Below, piece after piece: positions 1 to 9,425 of a stretch of DNA of 42,868 nucleotides (position 1 is the first letter of the stretch; the number at the start of each line of letters is the position of its first letter). Both the position numbers and the translations under genes were made by a program. Origin of the DNA: Parasulfuritortus sp. Lineage in GTDB: Bacteria > Pseudomonadota > Gammaproteobacteria > Burkholderiales > Thiobacillaceae. Below the pieces are notes generated by a model that worked only from the letters and a program-made list of their open reading frames with translations, was not told the DNA's origin and searched no databases. The stretch spans positions 1 to 42,868 of the forward strand of contig JARLJM010000001.1 of the NCBI GenBank assembly GCA_031291185.1. The letters are read 5' to 3'.

Positions 1-728
1 ACGATACCCTTGGAACCCATGCCGGCCTCGGTCAGACCGAGATGCAGGGCGTAATCGCAGCGCGCGGCCAGATCGCGGTAGACCCGGATCAAGTCCTGCA
101 CGCCGGACAGTTTGCAGGACAGGATGATCCTGTCGCCAGCCAGTCCCAGTTCCTCGGCCCGTGCGGCAGACTCCAGCGCCGAAGCGATCAGCGCATGGCG
201 CATGACGTCCACAGGCTCATGCGGATTTGACCGCTTGCCGTTCTCGTCCATCATCCTGGCCAGCAATTCCTGATCCAGGCTGCCCCAGTTGACGCCGATG
301 CGGACCGGCTTGTCGTATTTGCAGGCGAACTCGATCAGGGTGGCGAACTGGTCGTCGCGCTTGGCGCCGCGCCCGACATTGCCCGGATTGATGCGCAGCT
401 TCGCCAGCGCCTCAGCGCACTCCGGCACCTGGGTCAGCAGTTTGTGGCCGTTGAAATGGAAATCGCCGATCAGCGGCACAGTGCATCCTTGCGCATCGAG
501 TCTTTCCCGAATGACCGGCACCGCTTGCGCCGCTTCCAGCGTGTTCACGGTCAGGCGGACCAGCTCGGAACCGGCCTGCCACAAGGCATGGACCTGGGCG
601 ACCGTGCCGACTACGTCGGCGGTATCGGTGTTAGTCATCGACTGCACGACCACCGGCGCTCCACCCCCGACCGGGACCCCCCCCACCAGGACGCGCCGGG
701 TGGGACGACGAACGATAGGCTGTATCAT
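1..728 (-). CDS. ispG: 4-hydroxy-3-methylbut-2-enyl-diphosphate synthase IspG (N-terminal part)
   Basis: IspG makes HMBPP from MEcPP in the MEP isoprenoid pathway, using a [4Fe-4S] cluster in the cytosol. The reading frame runs off the left edge, so about 242 N-terminal codons are visible. They show the family's opening: an RRxTRxVxVG-like start, then [14 protein letters not shown], and later [19 protein letters not shown] and [16 protein letters not shown], all parts of the TIM-barrel domain. The cluster-binding cysteines lie beyond the window. The ATG at 728 overlaps the rodZ stop in an ATGA, which supports this start and translational coupling. A short Gly/Pro/Val-rich stretch near residues 15-25 is slightly unusual. 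Identity is firm; completeness cannot be judged. Confidence 0.93.
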   Translation of the reverse strand, partial: MIQPIVRRPTRRVLVGGVPVGGGAPVVVQSMTNTDTADVVGTVAQVHALWQAGSELVRLTVNTLEAAQAVPVIRERLDAQGCTVPLIGDFHFNGHKLLTQVPECAEALAKLRINPGNVGRGAKRDDQFATLIEFACKYDKPVRIGVNWGSLDQELLARMMDENGKRSNPHEPVDVMRHALIASALESAARAEELGLAGDRIILSCKLSGVQDLIRVYRDLAARCDYALHLGLTEAGMGSKGI

Positions 729-1633
729 TCCAGTGTCAACCTTGCCACCTTGGCGCCGATGTAGGGGTGCAGATCGACGGGTTTCTCGTCATAGCTCAGA
801 TTCACATGCACCGCATTGCCAACCACCAGTTTCAATGGCGGCACACCACGCACGGTCATTTGCTCCCCGGCGTGCAGCAGTCGGGAGGTGTGCTTCTGAT
901 CGGCAGAGACAATCTCTATCCAGGCATCTTCATCCTGTGCCGTCAGATGCACGGCGTGACCAGCACCGGGAGCGGCATCGCTCTCATTCGTACCCTGGGC
1001 GGCGGGCTGAAGCTTGACCGGTGCCGGGGGCGTCACTAGAGCCGCACCGGCAGCAGCATTGTCCACGGGGGGCACGACAGTTGGCTGCACAGGAGACTGG
1101 GGCGGCATCGGCGTCGCCTGGGCCGCCGCCGCGGCCGGCGGTTGTACGGCCTGGACAGGAGCCGGCTGGACAGGCAAGGCCTGGGGCGATGGCAATGGAG
1201 CAGAAACCACGGGAGACTGGACCTCGCTGGTCAGATAAGCGTCCTCGCCCTGCCGAAGCCAGCTATACAGCGCGGCCACCAGCGCCATGAACAACAGCAG
1301 CCCGGCGATCGGCAGCAGTAGCCAGCGCCGCACTGACGAAGAGCGGAATACGAGATCCTCGGAGGGAGCCGTAATGGCCGCGCTGGGTTCAGTGGCCGGC
1401 TCGGAAATACCAGGCAGGTTATCGGCAGGCAACCCGAGCAGACGAGCATAATTCCGGGCGAAGCCGCGCACGAACACGGCAGCCGGCAAGGCACTGACAT
1501 CTTCCGCTTCAAGTGCCTCGATCTGGCGCGGGGTCAGCTTCAGTTTTTCCCCTACCTCGGCAACCGACAAGCCTTTGGCCACCCTGGCATCTGCCAGCAT
1601 GCGGCCGAATCCCTGGCCAACCTCTTCACTCAC
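725..1633 (-). CDS. rodZ: cytoskeleton protein RodZ (helix-turn-helix, single membrane span)
   Basis: RodZ links the MreB cytoskeleton to the wall-elongation machinery across the inner membrane. The 302-residue protein has a cytoplasmic helix-turn-helix of the HTH_25 type (about residues 8-72, with [15 protein letters not shown] and [15 protein letters not shown]). A single membrane span follows at about 104-125. Then comes a long Pro/Ala/Gln-rich periplasmic linker and a C-terminal domain (about 232-302) starting [11 protein letters not shown], matching the RodZ beta domain (DUF4115). The start is GTG at 1633, overlapping the pilW stop in a GTGA. The stop overlaps ispG in an ATGA. The gene sits in the common pilW-rodZ-ispG order. 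Confidence 0.93.
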   Translation of the reverse strand: MSEEVGQGFGRMLADARVAKGLSVAEVGEKLKLTPRQIEALEAEDVSALPAAVFVRGFARNYARLLGLPADNLPGISEPATEPSAAITAPSEDLVFRSSSVRRWLLLPIAGLLLFMALVAALYSWLRQGEDAYLTSEVQSPVVSAPLPSPQALPVQPAPVQAVQPPAAAAAQATPMPPQSPVQPTVVPPVDNAAAGAALVTPPAPVKLQPAAQGTNESDAAPGAGHAVHLTAQDEDAWIEIVSADQKHTSRLLHAGEQMTVRGVPPLKLVVGNAVHVNLSYDEKPVDLHPYIGAKVARLTLE

Positions 1634-2424
1634 TGCTTGCCTCCCTGCATGTCATATTGGCCGCTCAGCAGCCAGGCCGTTTCTTGTGACTCTGGATAGC
1701 GTCGGCGCAACTGGGCACCATATTCCGCTTCCGCTTCACGATTCCCGGCCTTGCGCTCGACCCGGACCCCAAGCCACAGACCCGCTGCATCGAGACCATC
1801 CTGCCCATCGGCCTGGCTCAGCAGGGAACGGGACACAGCAATATTGCCGCGTCGAAACTGAATCTCGGACAGCGTGACCAGTGCCTGGGGCTGATTGGGC
1901 GCCCGCACCAGCGCCCGGTTGGAGAAACGTTCTGCTTCATCCAGATTGCCCATGCGCAGGGCACACTGGCCGGCATTGGCAAGGGCCTTTTCCGGCGTTG
2001 CATAGAGCGGGTTTTTCCAGGCCAGTTCAAACTGGCTCAAGGCATCGTTGTAACGCCGGCGCTCGCACAGAAAGTAACCAAAGTTGTTATGCGCTTCCGA
2101 ATACTGCGGAGCCAGATCGATCGCGTGGCGGTAATTCTCCTCGGCTTCCCTGTCTTCGAGCAGCGCGCCATGCAGCAAGCCCAGCATGTTGTAGGCCGGC
2201 GCATAGGAATTGTCCGCCTGCAACGCCTCTCTCAACTCCTGCAAAGCCACCGAGTACTGACGCCGGGAATAATACTGTGCCGCCAGTTCGGTATGCACCC
2301 GGGCGCGGCTGTTGGTCGACTCGAGCGCATCGGAATCCTTGCCCTGAGGATTCCGCTGTGGCGAGTTCTGAGCGCAGGCGCTCAGCAGCAGCATCAGGAT
2401 CAGAAGTAAAAATCGGCTTTTCAT
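1630..2424 (-). CDS. pilW: type IV pilus biogenesis/stability lipoprotein PilW (PilF-like)
   Basis: PilW/PilF is an outer-membrane pilotin lipoprotein needed for type IV pilus secretin assembly or pilus stability. The 264-residue product starts with a lipoprotein signal ending in the lipobox LLSAC (Cys17). It continues with tetratricopeptide repeats over about residues 40-235, for example [40 protein letters not shown] and [20 protein letters not shown]. It lies between rlmN and rodZ, overlapping each by four bases, as in many beta- and gammaproteobacteria. No other pilus genes lie in the window, so the pilus role rests on family and context. Confidence 0.9.
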   Translation of the reverse strand: MKSRFLLLILMLLLSACAQNSPQRNPQGKDSDALESTNSRARVHTELAAQYYSRRQYSVALQELREALQADNSYAPAYNMLGLLHGALLEDREAEENYRHAIDLAPQYSEAHNNFGYFLCERRRYNDALSQFELAWKNPLYATPEKALANAGQCALRMGNLDEAERFSNRALVRAPNQPQALVTLSEIQFRRGNIAVSRSLLSQADGQDGLDAAGLWLGVRVERKAGNREAEAEYGAQLRRRYPESQETAWLLSGQYDMQGGKQ

Positions 2425-3503
2425 GCTGGCACCTCCATCCGTTTTATGACACGTCGGCTCTTGTCCTGCACCTGGCCGGCCAATTGACCGCAGGCAGCAT
2501 CGATATCGTCGCCCCGCGTCTTGCGGGTCGTGGTAATGACACCCTCCGCCATCAGCCGGGAAGCAAAGGCCCGCACCTGCTCACGGGGCGAACGGCGGTA
2601 ACCCGAGTCCGGGAAAGGGTTGAACGGAATCAGGTTGAATTTGCAGGACACGCCGCGGGTCAGTTCAATGAGTTGCTCGGCGTGCTCGGGCTGGTCGTTG
2701 ATGCCATCGAGCATGACGTACTCGAAGGTAATGAAATCGCGCGGTGCCTCTTCCAGATAGCGGCGACAGGCTGCCATCAATTCTTTCAAGGGGTACTTGC
2801 GATTGATCGGTACCAGTTCGTCGCGCAATGCGTTGTTTGGCGCATGTAACGATACTGCCAAGGCAACCGGCATGTCGGCACGCAGCCGATCCATCGCCGG
2901 CACGATCCCGGAGGTGGATACCGTCACCCTGCGCCGGGACAGACCATAGGCATGGTCATCCAGCATCACGGACAAGGCCGCGATGGTGTTTTCGTAGTTA
3001 AGCAGTGGTTCGCCCATCCCCATCAGGACCACGTTGGAGATGATGCGTTCCCCCTTGGGATCGCGGCCGAGTTGTTTGTTGGCCCACCACAACTGGCCGA
3101 GTATCTCGGCCACAGTCAGGTTGCGGTTGAAGCCCTGCCGACCGGTCGAGCAGAAGCGACACTCCAGCGCGCAACCGACCTGGGTCGAGACGCACAAAGT
3201 GCCACGATCCCCTTCGGGAATGAAGACGGTCTCGACGTGATTGCCGGGGCCGACTTCCAGTAGAAACTTGCGGGTGCCATCCTCGGAGGCTTGCTCCTTG
3301 AGCAGCACCGGCGGTCGAATCTCGGCCAGTTCCTGCAACTTGGCGCGCAGGCTTTTGGCCAGATCCGTCATCTGCTCGAAATCCTCCGCGCCGAAGTGGT
3401 GCAGCCAGCGCAGCACCTGCTTGGCGCGGAAGGGCTTCTCGCCGATCTCCTGAAACCAGTCGGTGAGTCCCTTGAGATCGAAGTCGAGCAGATTGACGGT
3501 CAA
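2421..3503 (-). CDS. rlmN: dual-specificity 23S rRNA/tRNA adenine C2-methyltransferase RlmN
   Basis: This radical-SAM enzyme methylates C2 of A2503 in 23S rRNA and A37 of some tRNAs. From the chosen start it has 360 residues. Cys111, Cys115 and Cys118 (CALECRFC) bind the [4Fe-4S] cluster. Cys104 in [10 protein letters not shown] and a C-terminal Cys in [14 protein letters not shown] fit the two extra conserved cysteines of the family. The frame is open far upstream into ndk, but the family begins near [13 protein letters not shown] therefore start at TTG 3503, eight bases after the ndk stop. The Shine-Dalgarno there is weak, so translation may depend on ndk. The stop overlaps the pilW start (ATGA). 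Confidence 0.93.
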   Translation of the reverse strand: MTVNLLDFDLKGLTDWFQEIGEKPFRAKQVLRWLHHFGAEDFEQMTDLAKSLRAKLQELAEIRPPVLLKEQASEDGTRKFLLEVGPGNHVETVFIPEGDRGTLCVSTQVGCALECRFCSTGRQGFNRNLTVAEILGQLWWANKQLGRDPKGERIISNVVLMGMGEPLLNYENTIAALSVMLDDHAYGLSRRRVTVSTSGIVPAMDRLRADMPVALAVSLHAPNNALRDELVPINRKYPLKELMAACRRYLEEAPRDFITFEYVMLDGINDQPEHAEQLIELTRGVSCKFNLIPFNPFPDSGYRRSPREQVRAFASRLMAEGVITTTRKTRGDDIDAACGQLAGQVQDKSRRVIKRMEVPA

Positions 3504-3510
3504 TGCAAAC

Positions 3511-3936
3511 TCAGCGGGAGTAGATCTGGTGGCCGGGGAAGAAATAGGCGATTTCCACGGCGGCCGTTTCAGGCGCATCGGAGCCATGCACGGCATTGGC
3601 GTCGATGCTCTGCGCGAAGTCGGCGCGGATGGTACCCGGCTCGGCCTTCTTGGGATCGGTGGCACCCATCAGCTGGCGGTTCATGGCGATGGCGTTCTCG
3701 CCTTCCAGGACCTGGACCATGACCGGGCCGGAGATCATGAACTCGACCAGATCGTTGAAGAAGGGACGACCCTTGTGCACGGCATAGAAGCCTTCGGCCT
3801 CTGCACGGGACAGGTGGATCATCTTGGAAGCGATGATCTTCAGGCCATTGGATTCGAAGCGGCTGTAGATCTTGCCGATCACGTTCTTGGCGACGGCGTC
3901 GGGTTTGATGATGGAAAAGGTGCGTTCGATTGCCAC
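3511..3936 (-). CDS. ndk: nucleoside diphosphate kinase
   Basis: Ndk transfers the gamma-phosphate from ATP to NDPs to balance (d)NTP pools. The 141-residue product has normal family length. It shows [12 protein letters not shown] at the N-terminus and the active-site histidine His117 in [16 protein letters not shown]. The frame is open upstream, but the family start matches GTG 3936, preceded by GGAGA at a good distance. It is the first gene of the minus-strand run ndk-rlmN-pilW-rodZ-ispG. The divergent SPOR gene lies 115 bases away. Confidence 0.96.
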   Translation of the reverse strand: MAIERTFSIIKPDAVAKNVIGKIYSRFESNGLKIIASKMIHLSRAEAEGFYAVHKGRPFFNDLVEFMISGPVMVQVLEGENAIAMNRQLMGATDPKKAEPGTIRADFAQSIDANAVHGSDAPETAAVEIAYFFPGHQIYSR

Positions 3937-4051
3937 GTTTGATTCTCCGGAAAGTCGTTTGACGAAGTTGAAAAAGCTGGAAAAAGACTGCGAAAAATAG
4001 CACGAAAACCCTTTAAAATAAAGGCAGTTCGATGACAGCGAGGAGAGTGAC
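3937..4051. promoter_or_regulatory. A+T-rich divergent intergenic region between ndk and the SPOR gene
   Basis: This 115-base spacer is clearly richer in A+T than its surroundings and must carry the promoters for both flanking genes. Toward ndk there is a possible extended -10, TGCTATTTT (plus-strand 3996-4004 region), without a good -35. Toward the SPOR gene a TTGACG (3959-3964) has no -10 at the right distance, and a TAAAAT lies at 4014-4019. An AGGAGAG Shine-Dalgarno (4041-4047) serves the SPOR gene. No single promoter can be assigned with confidence. Confidence 0.4.
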
Positions 4052-4729
4052 TTGGCCGAGGAAAGCACCGTCCCGGAGGACAGCGGCGACATCCGCAGAA
4101 AGGCCTTCGTCCGCCTCGGCATCGCGGCCGTGGTGACCGCACTGGCCCTCGGTGGCCTCTGGTGGCTGGACAACAGCGGCAAACCAGATTCCAAGCCCAA
4201 GCCTGCCGCCCCCTCCCCCATCGTTGCCGCGCCGACCCAGCCTCCGCCAGCGGAACCCAAGCCAGTCGAGACACCGCAACCCACGCCGGCACCGGAAATC
4301 CCGGAACCTCAGCCGCCTGAGGAGGCTGCCGCCCCGGCTACGCCACCGCCGCCGCCAGCCATCCACCCGGCTCAAATGTCCCATGCCGTGCACACGCCGG
4401 CACAGACGCCGCATCAATCCAGCCGGCAAACCTCACCAGCACTACAGATCCAACCCGTTGCGCCGATCGCAAAACCCGCTCCGGCCAACCCGGTTCCGGT
4501 TCAGACGGTGTCAAATGGCCGCTACGCCGTCCAGGTCGGCGTCTTCTCCAACCCTGCCCATGCGCAGGAACTGGTCGATCAGCTAAACAAGCAGGGCATT
4601 CACGCCTACGTCGAAACCCGTGTCCATGTCGGACCGTTCGCCAACCGCGCCGAGGCCGAAAAGGCACAGGCTGCACTGAAAAAACTCGGGATCACGGGTC
4701 TGATCGGGCCGTCGGCTGCCATGAAATAA
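4052..4729 (+). CDS. membrane-anchored SPOR-domain protein (FtsN/DedD-like)
   Basis: SPOR domains bind denuded septal peptidoglycan, so this is probably a cell-division or envelope protein. The 225-residue product has a short cytoplasmic N-terminus, one membrane span at about residues 22-40, and a long Pro/Ala/Glu-rich linker (about 45-145). The C-terminal SPOR domain (about 150-225) opens [17 protein letters not shown]. This is the type II topology of FtsN and DedD. The start is TTG at 4052, six bases after AGGAG. Its last 38 bases overlap the 3' end of tilS on the other strand. It could be a DedD or FtsN equivalent, but the sequence does not decide which. Confidence 0.85.
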   Translation: MAEESTVPEDSGDIRRKAFVRLGIAAVVTALALGGLWWLDNSGKPDSKPKPAAPSPIVAAPTQPPPAEPKPVETPQPTPAPEIPEPQPPEEAAAPATPPPPPAIHPAQMSHAVHTPAQTPHQSSRQTSPALQIQPVAPIAKPAPANPVPVQTVSNGRYAVQVGVFSNPAHAQELVDQLNKQGIHAYVETRVHVGPFANRAEAEKAQAALKKLGITGLIGPSAAMK

Positions 4730-6038
4730 GCCAGCCTGGTTCGCCCGGTCCGGCCTGAAACGCACAGTCGACTCCGATTCCGGCCACCCAGACGGGGTGC
4801 CCTTCGATCAGCAACAACGGCAACCGCAGCCGCTCACCCGGCGGCAAACCCGCCTCGCGGAGCAGGTTTTTCAAAGTTCTTCGGGGCCGGCGACAGTCGG
4901 GTTTCAATTTTTCCCCGCCTTCGCGCCAGGCCACCAACACTCCCTGTGCCGGCAGTTTGTCAGCCGCCAATCCCTCGCCCACCGTTGCCAGAAACACCAG
5001 CCGGCCATAGCCCGCCAGGCACAATTCAGATTCGCCGCACCAGAGCCATTGCCCAGTTACCGGGCCGGCATCCGCCACCAGGCTGATGCAGCCACGATGT
5101 CGGCGCAGCACCCTGCCGCCCCAGTACCCGGTTGGCTGACTGTCCTGTCTCGCACCCAACAACTGGCTCAGCAGTTCATCGAGATGGGCGGCATAGGGCG
5201 CCACACCGGTCTGCTCCCGTAACCAGAAACGCAGCAGATTCCTGGCCCGCGCCGGCGTCAGCCCACCCAAAACGGCAAGATCGAGTCCTTCATCATTCAG
5301 GGCTCCAGCGCAATCCAGCCTAGCCAGATCGTCCAGCAAATCGGCACTTTCGGCCAACCGGGTCGCCGTGCGCGCCAGCACTTCGCGGCAGGCTGGAAAG
5401 CGTGATTCGAGTTCCGGCATTACCTTGCCACGCAGCCAGTTCCGGGTCAGCGACCTATCGGCATTGCTCTCGTCATCGATGTAGGCCAGCCCAAGGGCCG
5501 CAGCATGGCTGTACAACGCCTCCCGCGTCGTTCCGAGCAAGGGTCTCAACAGACGCGCCTCATTCAAGGAACGGTCTTCGGACATCGCGGACAGGCCATG
5601 CACGCCGGCGCCACGCAATAGCCGCAGCAGCAGTGTCTCAGCCTGATCGCCGGCGTGATGCGCCACCAGAATGAAATCCGCCGACTGTTCGGCGAACACG
5701 GCATAACGGGCTTCGCGCGCCGCGGCTTCCAGTCCCTGGCCATCGACCACGATGTCGACCTGGCGCACTTGAATAGGTACGCCAAGCCGGTCGCAAATCG
5801 ACTGACAAGCGGCGGCCCAGTCATCGGCATGGAGTGACAGACCATGATGGACATGCACGGCACTCAGCCGGAAATTCAGGGTAGCGCGCAAGCCGGCTAG
5901 AAGGTGGAGCAGGACAGTGGAATCGAGTCCGCCGGAATAGCCCAGACAGAGCCGGGCATCAGGGAACAGACGTGGAGCGAGAAAATCCCGGACCCGACCG
6001 GAAAGGTCAGCGGGCCCGGGTTTCCTTGAATTTGCCAT
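4692..6038 (-). CDS. tilS: tRNA(Ile)-lysidine synthetase TilS
   Basis: TilS attaches lysine to C34 of the CAU-anticodon tRNA(Ile), so that it reads AUA. The 448-residue protein carries the PP-loop SGGLDS (residues 35-40) of N-type ATP pyrophosphatases. It also has [13 protein letters not shown] and the [20 protein letters not shown] motif. The middle and C-terminal substrate-binding domains follow. It starts 32 bases inside the end of accA, a common partner, so the two are probably cotranscribed. Its 3' end overlaps the convergent SPOR gene by 38 bases. Confidence 0.94.
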   Translation of the reverse strand: MANSRKPGPADLSGRVRDFLAPRLFPDARLCLGYSGGLDSTVLLHLLAGLRATLNFRLSAVHVHHGLSLHADDWAAACQSICDRLGVPIQVRQVDIVVDGQGLEAAAREARYAVFAEQSADFILVAHHAGDQAETLLLRLLRGAGVHGLSAMSEDRSLNEARLLRPLLGTTREALYSHAAALGLAYIDDESNADRSLTRNWLRGKVMPELESRFPACREVLARTATRLAESADLLDDLARLDCAGALNDEGLDLAVLGGLTPARARNLLRFWLREQTGVAPYAAHLDELLSQLLGARQDSQPTGYWGGRVLRRHRGCISLVADAGPVTGQWLWCGESELCLAGYGRLVFLATVGEGLAADKLPAQGVLVAWREGGEKLKPDCRRPRRTLKNLLREAGLPPGERLRLPLLLIEGHPVWVAGIGVDCAFQAGPGEPGWLISWQPTARSDP

Positions 6039-6996
6039 AGCCCATCAGGCGGGCATAACGCGCATTGAGCAATGCATTCAGAGGCTGCTCACGAAGGTCG
6101 GACAAGGCGGCGACCAGTGCGTCGCGCATGTTTTCCATCATGGCATCGGGATTCCGGTGGGCCCCGCCCAGCGGTTCGCTGATGATCTTGTCGATCAGGC
6201 CCAGTGACTTCAGCCGGGGCGCCGTAATCCCCAGCGTTTCGGCCGCCAGCGGCGCCTGCTCGGCGCTCTTCCAGAGAATGGAGGCGCAACCTTCGGGAGA
6301 GATGACCGAGTAGGTGGAATATTGCAGCATCTGGACCACGTCGCCGACCCCGATCGCCAGGGCACCGCCGGAGCCGCCTTCACCGATCACGGTGCAGATC
6401 ACTGGCGTCTTCAGTTCGGCCATGACGTAGAGATTCCGGGCGATGGCCTCGGACTGGCCACGTTCCTCGGCGTCGATTCCGGGATAGGCACCGGGCGTAT
6501 CGATGAAGGTCATCACCGGCAACTGGAATTTCTCGGCCAGGCGCATCAGGCGCATGGCCTTGCGATAGCCCTCGGGCCGAGGCATGCCGAAATTGCGGTA
6601 CTGCCTATCCTTGGTATCGCGACCTTTCTGATGGCCGATCACCACTACCGGGTCGCCCTGGAAGCGGGCCAAACCACCGATGATGGCCGGATCGTCGGCG
6701 AAGGCGCGGTCGCCATGCAGTTCCTCGAAATCGGTGAACAGCGCGGCGACGTAGTCCAGCGTATACGGCCTCTGGGCATGACGAGCCACCTGGGATATCT
6801 GCCAGGCATTGAGCTTGGCGTAGATATCCTTGGTCAGTGCCGCACTCTTCTTCCTGAGCCGGCCGATTTCCGGCGTCAGGTCGACGGCAGTTGCTTCGCC
6901 TTCGCCCTCTTTCTCCTCCGAAACTTCCAGCAGACTTTCGATCTTGGCTTCAAGTTCGGCAATAGGCTGTTCGAATTCCAGGAAACTGATCTTCAT
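6007..6996 (-). CDS. accA: acetyl-CoA carboxylase carboxyltransferase subunit alpha
   Basis: AccA with AccD forms the carboxyltransferase that makes malonyl-CoA for fatty-acid synthesis. The 329-residue product has normal length. It starts [19 protein letters not shown] and carries [36 protein letters not shown] and the oxyanion-hole region [15 protein letters not shown]. It precedes tilS, overlapping by 32 bases. A 50-base gap separates it from slyD upstream. Confidence 0.96.
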   Translation of the reverse strand: MKISFLEFEQPIAELEAKIESLLEVSEEKEGEGEATAVDLTPEIGRLRKKSAALTKDIYAKLNAWQISQVARHAQRPYTLDYVAALFTDFEELHGDRAFADDPAIIGGLARFQGDPVVVIGHQKGRDTKDRQYRNFGMPRPEGYRKAMRLMRLAEKFQLPVMTFIDTPGAYPGIDAEERGQSEAIARNLYVMAELKTPVICTVIGEGGSGGALAIGVGDVVQMLQYSTYSVISPEGCASILWKSAEQAPLAAETLGITAPRLKSLGLIDKIISEPLGGAHRNPDAMMENMRDALVAALSDLREQPLNALLNARYARLMGYGKFKETRAR

Positions 6997-7046
6997 CGCG
7001 CTAAATCCACATTGATGAGGGGGCGCATTGTACCCCGCCCGCCCGA

Positions 7047-7550
7047 TCAGTGGTGATGGCCATGATCATGATGATGCCCCTCTGGCCCGTGCACATGGCC
7101 ATGGGCGATTTCCTCGGCACTCGCCGCGCGGACACCCTCTACCCGGCACTGCACCCGCAGGCCATGACCGGCCAGGGCATGGTTGCCGTCGACTACCACT
7201 TTGCCATCGGCCACATCGGTCACGGTGTAAAGCATATGGTGATGGCCGTCATTGCTGACACCCTCGAACTGCTGGCCGATTTCCACACCGGGCGGAAACT
7301 GGTCGAGATCTTCCATGCGAACCAGTTCGGCATCGTACTCGCCGAAGGCATCGTCCGGCTCCAGCACGATGTCAGCCTCGGCTCCGGTCGTCTTGCCTTC
7401 CAGCACCTCTTCAAGTTTGGGAAAAATACCGTCGTAGCCACCGTGCAAGTAGGCTGCCGGTGCATCGGACGGCGCCTCCTCGATCAATTCGCCCTGCAAT
7501 GTGGTGAGCCGATAAGACAGCATGACCACCGTATCCTTGGCAATAAGCAT
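7047..7550 (-). CDS. slyD: FKBP-type peptidyl-prolyl isomerase SlyD
   Basis: SlyD is a cytosolic proline isomerase and chaperone that also binds nickel and other metals. The 167-residue protein has the FKBP half-motifs around an inserted chaperone flap: [18 protein letters not shown] at the N-terminus, [22 protein letters not shown] in the middle, and [20 protein letters not shown]. It ends with a His-rich tail (150-167, [18 protein letters not shown]), as expected for metal-binding SlyD. Its ATG follows the bcp stop directly (TGAATG), so the two are coupled. Confidence 0.92.
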   Translation of the reverse strand: MLIAKDTVVMLSYRLTTLQGELIEEAPSDAPAAYLHGGYDGIFPKLEEVLEGKTTGAEADIVLEPDDAFGEYDAELVRMEDLDQFPPGVEIGQQFEGVSNDGHHHMLYTVTDVADGKVVVDGNHALAGHGLRVQCRVEGVRAASAEEIAHGHVHGPEGHHHDHGHHH

Positions 7551-8015
7551 TCATATCCCCTTGGTGAGTTGCAACACATCGGCCGCATGACCCTTGGCGG
7601 CAACGCCATAGAGCGCGTGCCGGATCACGCCCTTGCGGTCGATGACAAATGTGGAACGCTGGACGCTATCGCGCATGACGCCATCCACTTCTTTCCGGAC
7701 CATCACGCCGAAGTCCCTGCAGGCCTGAAGTTCCTTGTCGGCCAGCAAGCGTACGCTGATACCGTGCTTGTCCCGGAATGCTCCGTGACTGATGCAGTCG
7801 TCTCTGGATACACCGAGAACAACCCAGCCCAGTCTGGAAAAGTCAGCCTCCAGATCGCTAAACTCGATGGCTTCGACCGTGCAGCCGGGCGTATTATCCC
7901 GGACATAAAAATACAGCACCACATTTTGTTCATTTCTGTAATCGGATAACCGGACGATCTCCATATCCGCATCCGGCAGTTCGAAATCCGGCGCCATATC
8001 GCCCGGTTTCAGCAT
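7551..8015 (-). CDS. bcp: thioredoxin-dependent peroxiredoxin of the BCP/PrxQ family
   Basis: This thiol peroxidase reduces H2O2 and organic hydroperoxides. The 154-residue product has the thioredoxin fold and the peroxidatic Cys45 in DNTPGCTVEAIEF. In E. coli BCP the resolving Cys is five residues further; here that position (50) is Ile. The alternative site about 36 residues after Cys45 is Arg81. Other cysteines are Cys74 and Cys99. The enzyme may therefore work as a 1-Cys type or use another disulphide. It is the first gene before slyD, divergent from roxA, with a very short gap. Confidence 0.92.
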   Translation of the reverse strand: MLKPGDMAPDFELPDADMEIVRLSDYRNEQNVVLYFYVRDNTPGCTVEAIEFSDLEADFSRLGWVVLGVSRDDCISHGAFRDKHGISVRLLADKELQACRDFGVMVRKEVDGVMRDSVQRSTFVIDRKGVIRHALYGVAAKGHAADVLQLTKGI

Positions 8016-8054
8016 ATTGACCTCATACCATTGTGTGGGACACAGACAAATTAT

Positions 8055-9227
8055 ATGAGCCGAGCCATGACTAAACGCAATCGCGTCCGCAAGACATTTG
8101 CCGTACCCGAACTCAAGACCCTGCTGGGCGGCATCTCACCACGTCAATTCTTCGCTGAATACTGGCAGAAGAAACCCCTGCTGGTCCGCCAGGCCGTACC
8201 CAATCTGGACCAGGTTCTAGATGGCCAGGGGCTCTTCGATCTGGCCTGTCAGGAGGATGCAGAGAGCCGGCTGGTACGACCCGTACGCGGCAACTGGCAA
8301 CGCCAGCTTGGCCCCTTCGAACCTGAACAACTCGCATGTCTGCCGAAGAAGGACTGGAGCCTGCTGGTCTCCGGCGTAAACATGCTGGTCCCGGAAGGCG
8401 ATGCCCTGCTCAACGCCTTCAACTTCGCCCCCTACGCCCGCCTGGATGACCTGATGGTGAGCTTCGCTCCACCCGGCGGTGGCGTCGGCCCCCACTTCGA
8501 CTCCTACGACGTATTCCTGATTCAGGGCCTGGGTCGGCGCCGCTGGGAGATCAGCGGGCAGGACGATCTGGAACTGGTCGACGATTGTCCTCTCCGCATT
8601 CTGAAACGGTTCCGGGTCGATCAATCCTGGGAACTGGAAGCGGGCGACATGCTTTACCTGCCGCCCAAATACGCGCATAACGGCGTGGCCCTGACCGACT
8701 GCATGACCTGGTCGATCGGCTTCCGTGCCCCCAGCGCGCAGGAAATGGCGACCGAATTCCTAGTCTATATGCAGGACAGCGTCTGCATGGACGGCCTCTA
8801 TGCCGATCCAGACCTCGGTTATTCCAGGCAGCCGGGCAAGATTCCCGGCCTGATGGTGGACCGACTCAAGGACATGATCCGCGCTATCCGCTGGACCGAC
8901 CATGACATGGAAGACTTCATCGGCCGTTATCTAAGCGACCCCAAACCCAACGTATTCTTCGAACCGCCGGCACGACCCGCCAGTTTCACCCGGTTTCACA
9001 AACTCACCTGCGAACGTGGCCTGAGCCTCGATGCCCGATCCCGCATGCTCTACCTTGGCAGGATTTTCTTCGTGAACGGTGAGCGACTGGAAGCCGAACA
9101 GGAAATTCGCCCCAAACTGCGTCAATTGGCCGACCAGAGACAACTGCCCCCGGCCGCTTTCGACGAGGTCTTTACCAGCCTGTTGTATGAATGGTACAGG
9201 GCGGGTTACCTACAAACAGGCCGGTAA
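8055..9227 (+). CDS. roxA: ribosomal protein uL16 arginine 3-hydroxylase RoxA (YcfD-like JmjC oxygenase)
   Basis: This is a 2-oxoglutarate/Fe(II) oxygenase. The E. coli homologue hydroxylates an arginine of ribosomal protein uL16. From the ATG at 8055 it has 390 residues. The JmjC core includes FAPPGGGVGPHFDSYDVFLI, giving iron ligands His147 and Asp149, and LPPKYAHNGVAL, giving His208. A C-terminal winged-helix dimerisation region follows. The frame is open to TTG 8031, and ATG 8067 is an alternative. None has a strong Shine-Dalgarno, so the start is uncertain. It is divergent from bcp and monocistronic. Confidence 0.88.
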   Translation: MSRAMTKRNRVRKTFAVPELKTLLGGISPRQFFAEYWQKKPLLVRQAVPNLDQVLDGQGLFDLACQEDAESRLVRPVRGNWQRQLGPFEPEQLACLPKKDWSLLVSGVNMLVPEGDALLNAFNFAPYARLDDLMVSFAPPGGGVGPHFDSYDVFLIQGLGRRRWEISGQDDLELVDDCPLRILKRFRVDQSWELEAGDMLYLPPKYAHNGVALTDCMTWSIGFRAPSAQEMATEFLVYMQDSVCMDGLYADPDLGYSRQPGKIPGLMVDRLKDMIRAIRWTDHDMEDFIGRYLSDPKPNVFFEPPARPASFTRFHKLTCERGLSLDARSRMLYLGRIFFVNGERLEAEQEIRPKLRQLADQRQLPPAAFDEVFTSLLYEWYRAGYLQTGR

Positions 9228-9314
9228 CGCTTGGCGATAAGGTCCGCACAGTGTCCAGGGCCGTGTTGCGAGTGGCACCGACCGTCTTTTCAGGACATAA
9301 AAACCAGCTTAATC

Positions 9315-9343
9315 CTGGCATTAGCCCGGTGTTTTGCTAGAAT
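9315..9343 (+). promoter_or_regulatory. candidate sigma-70 promoter of the small repeat lipoprotein gene
   Basis: CTGGCA (9315-9320), a 17-base spacer and TAGAAT (9338-9343) match the -35 consensus at 4 of 6 and the -10 at 5 of 6. It lies about 80 bases upstream of the lipoprotein ATG, inside the 198-base gap after roxA, which otherwise shows nothing I recognise. An AAGGA Shine-Dalgarno precedes the ATG. Confidence 0.5.
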
Positions 9344-9425
9344 GGCACACGCGATGGTTCTGGAGGCTCACGCTTTCATGACTGCGTAAAACAGTTGATC
9401 AACTTTACAGTTAAGGAAACTCAAA

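Noticed and set aside
3504..3665. 54-codon N-terminal extension of rlmN
   Set aside because: It overlaps ndk in another frame, is low-complexity and Pro/Arg-rich, and is not part of the RlmN family.
3937..4284. N-terminal extension of ndk
   Set aside because: It runs antisense through the SPOR gene and lies outside the normal 141-residue family length.
9316..9337. Possible sigma-54 promoter (TGGCA...TTGC)
   Set aside because: The GG and GC elements are 18 bases apart, whereas sigma-54 needs about 10.
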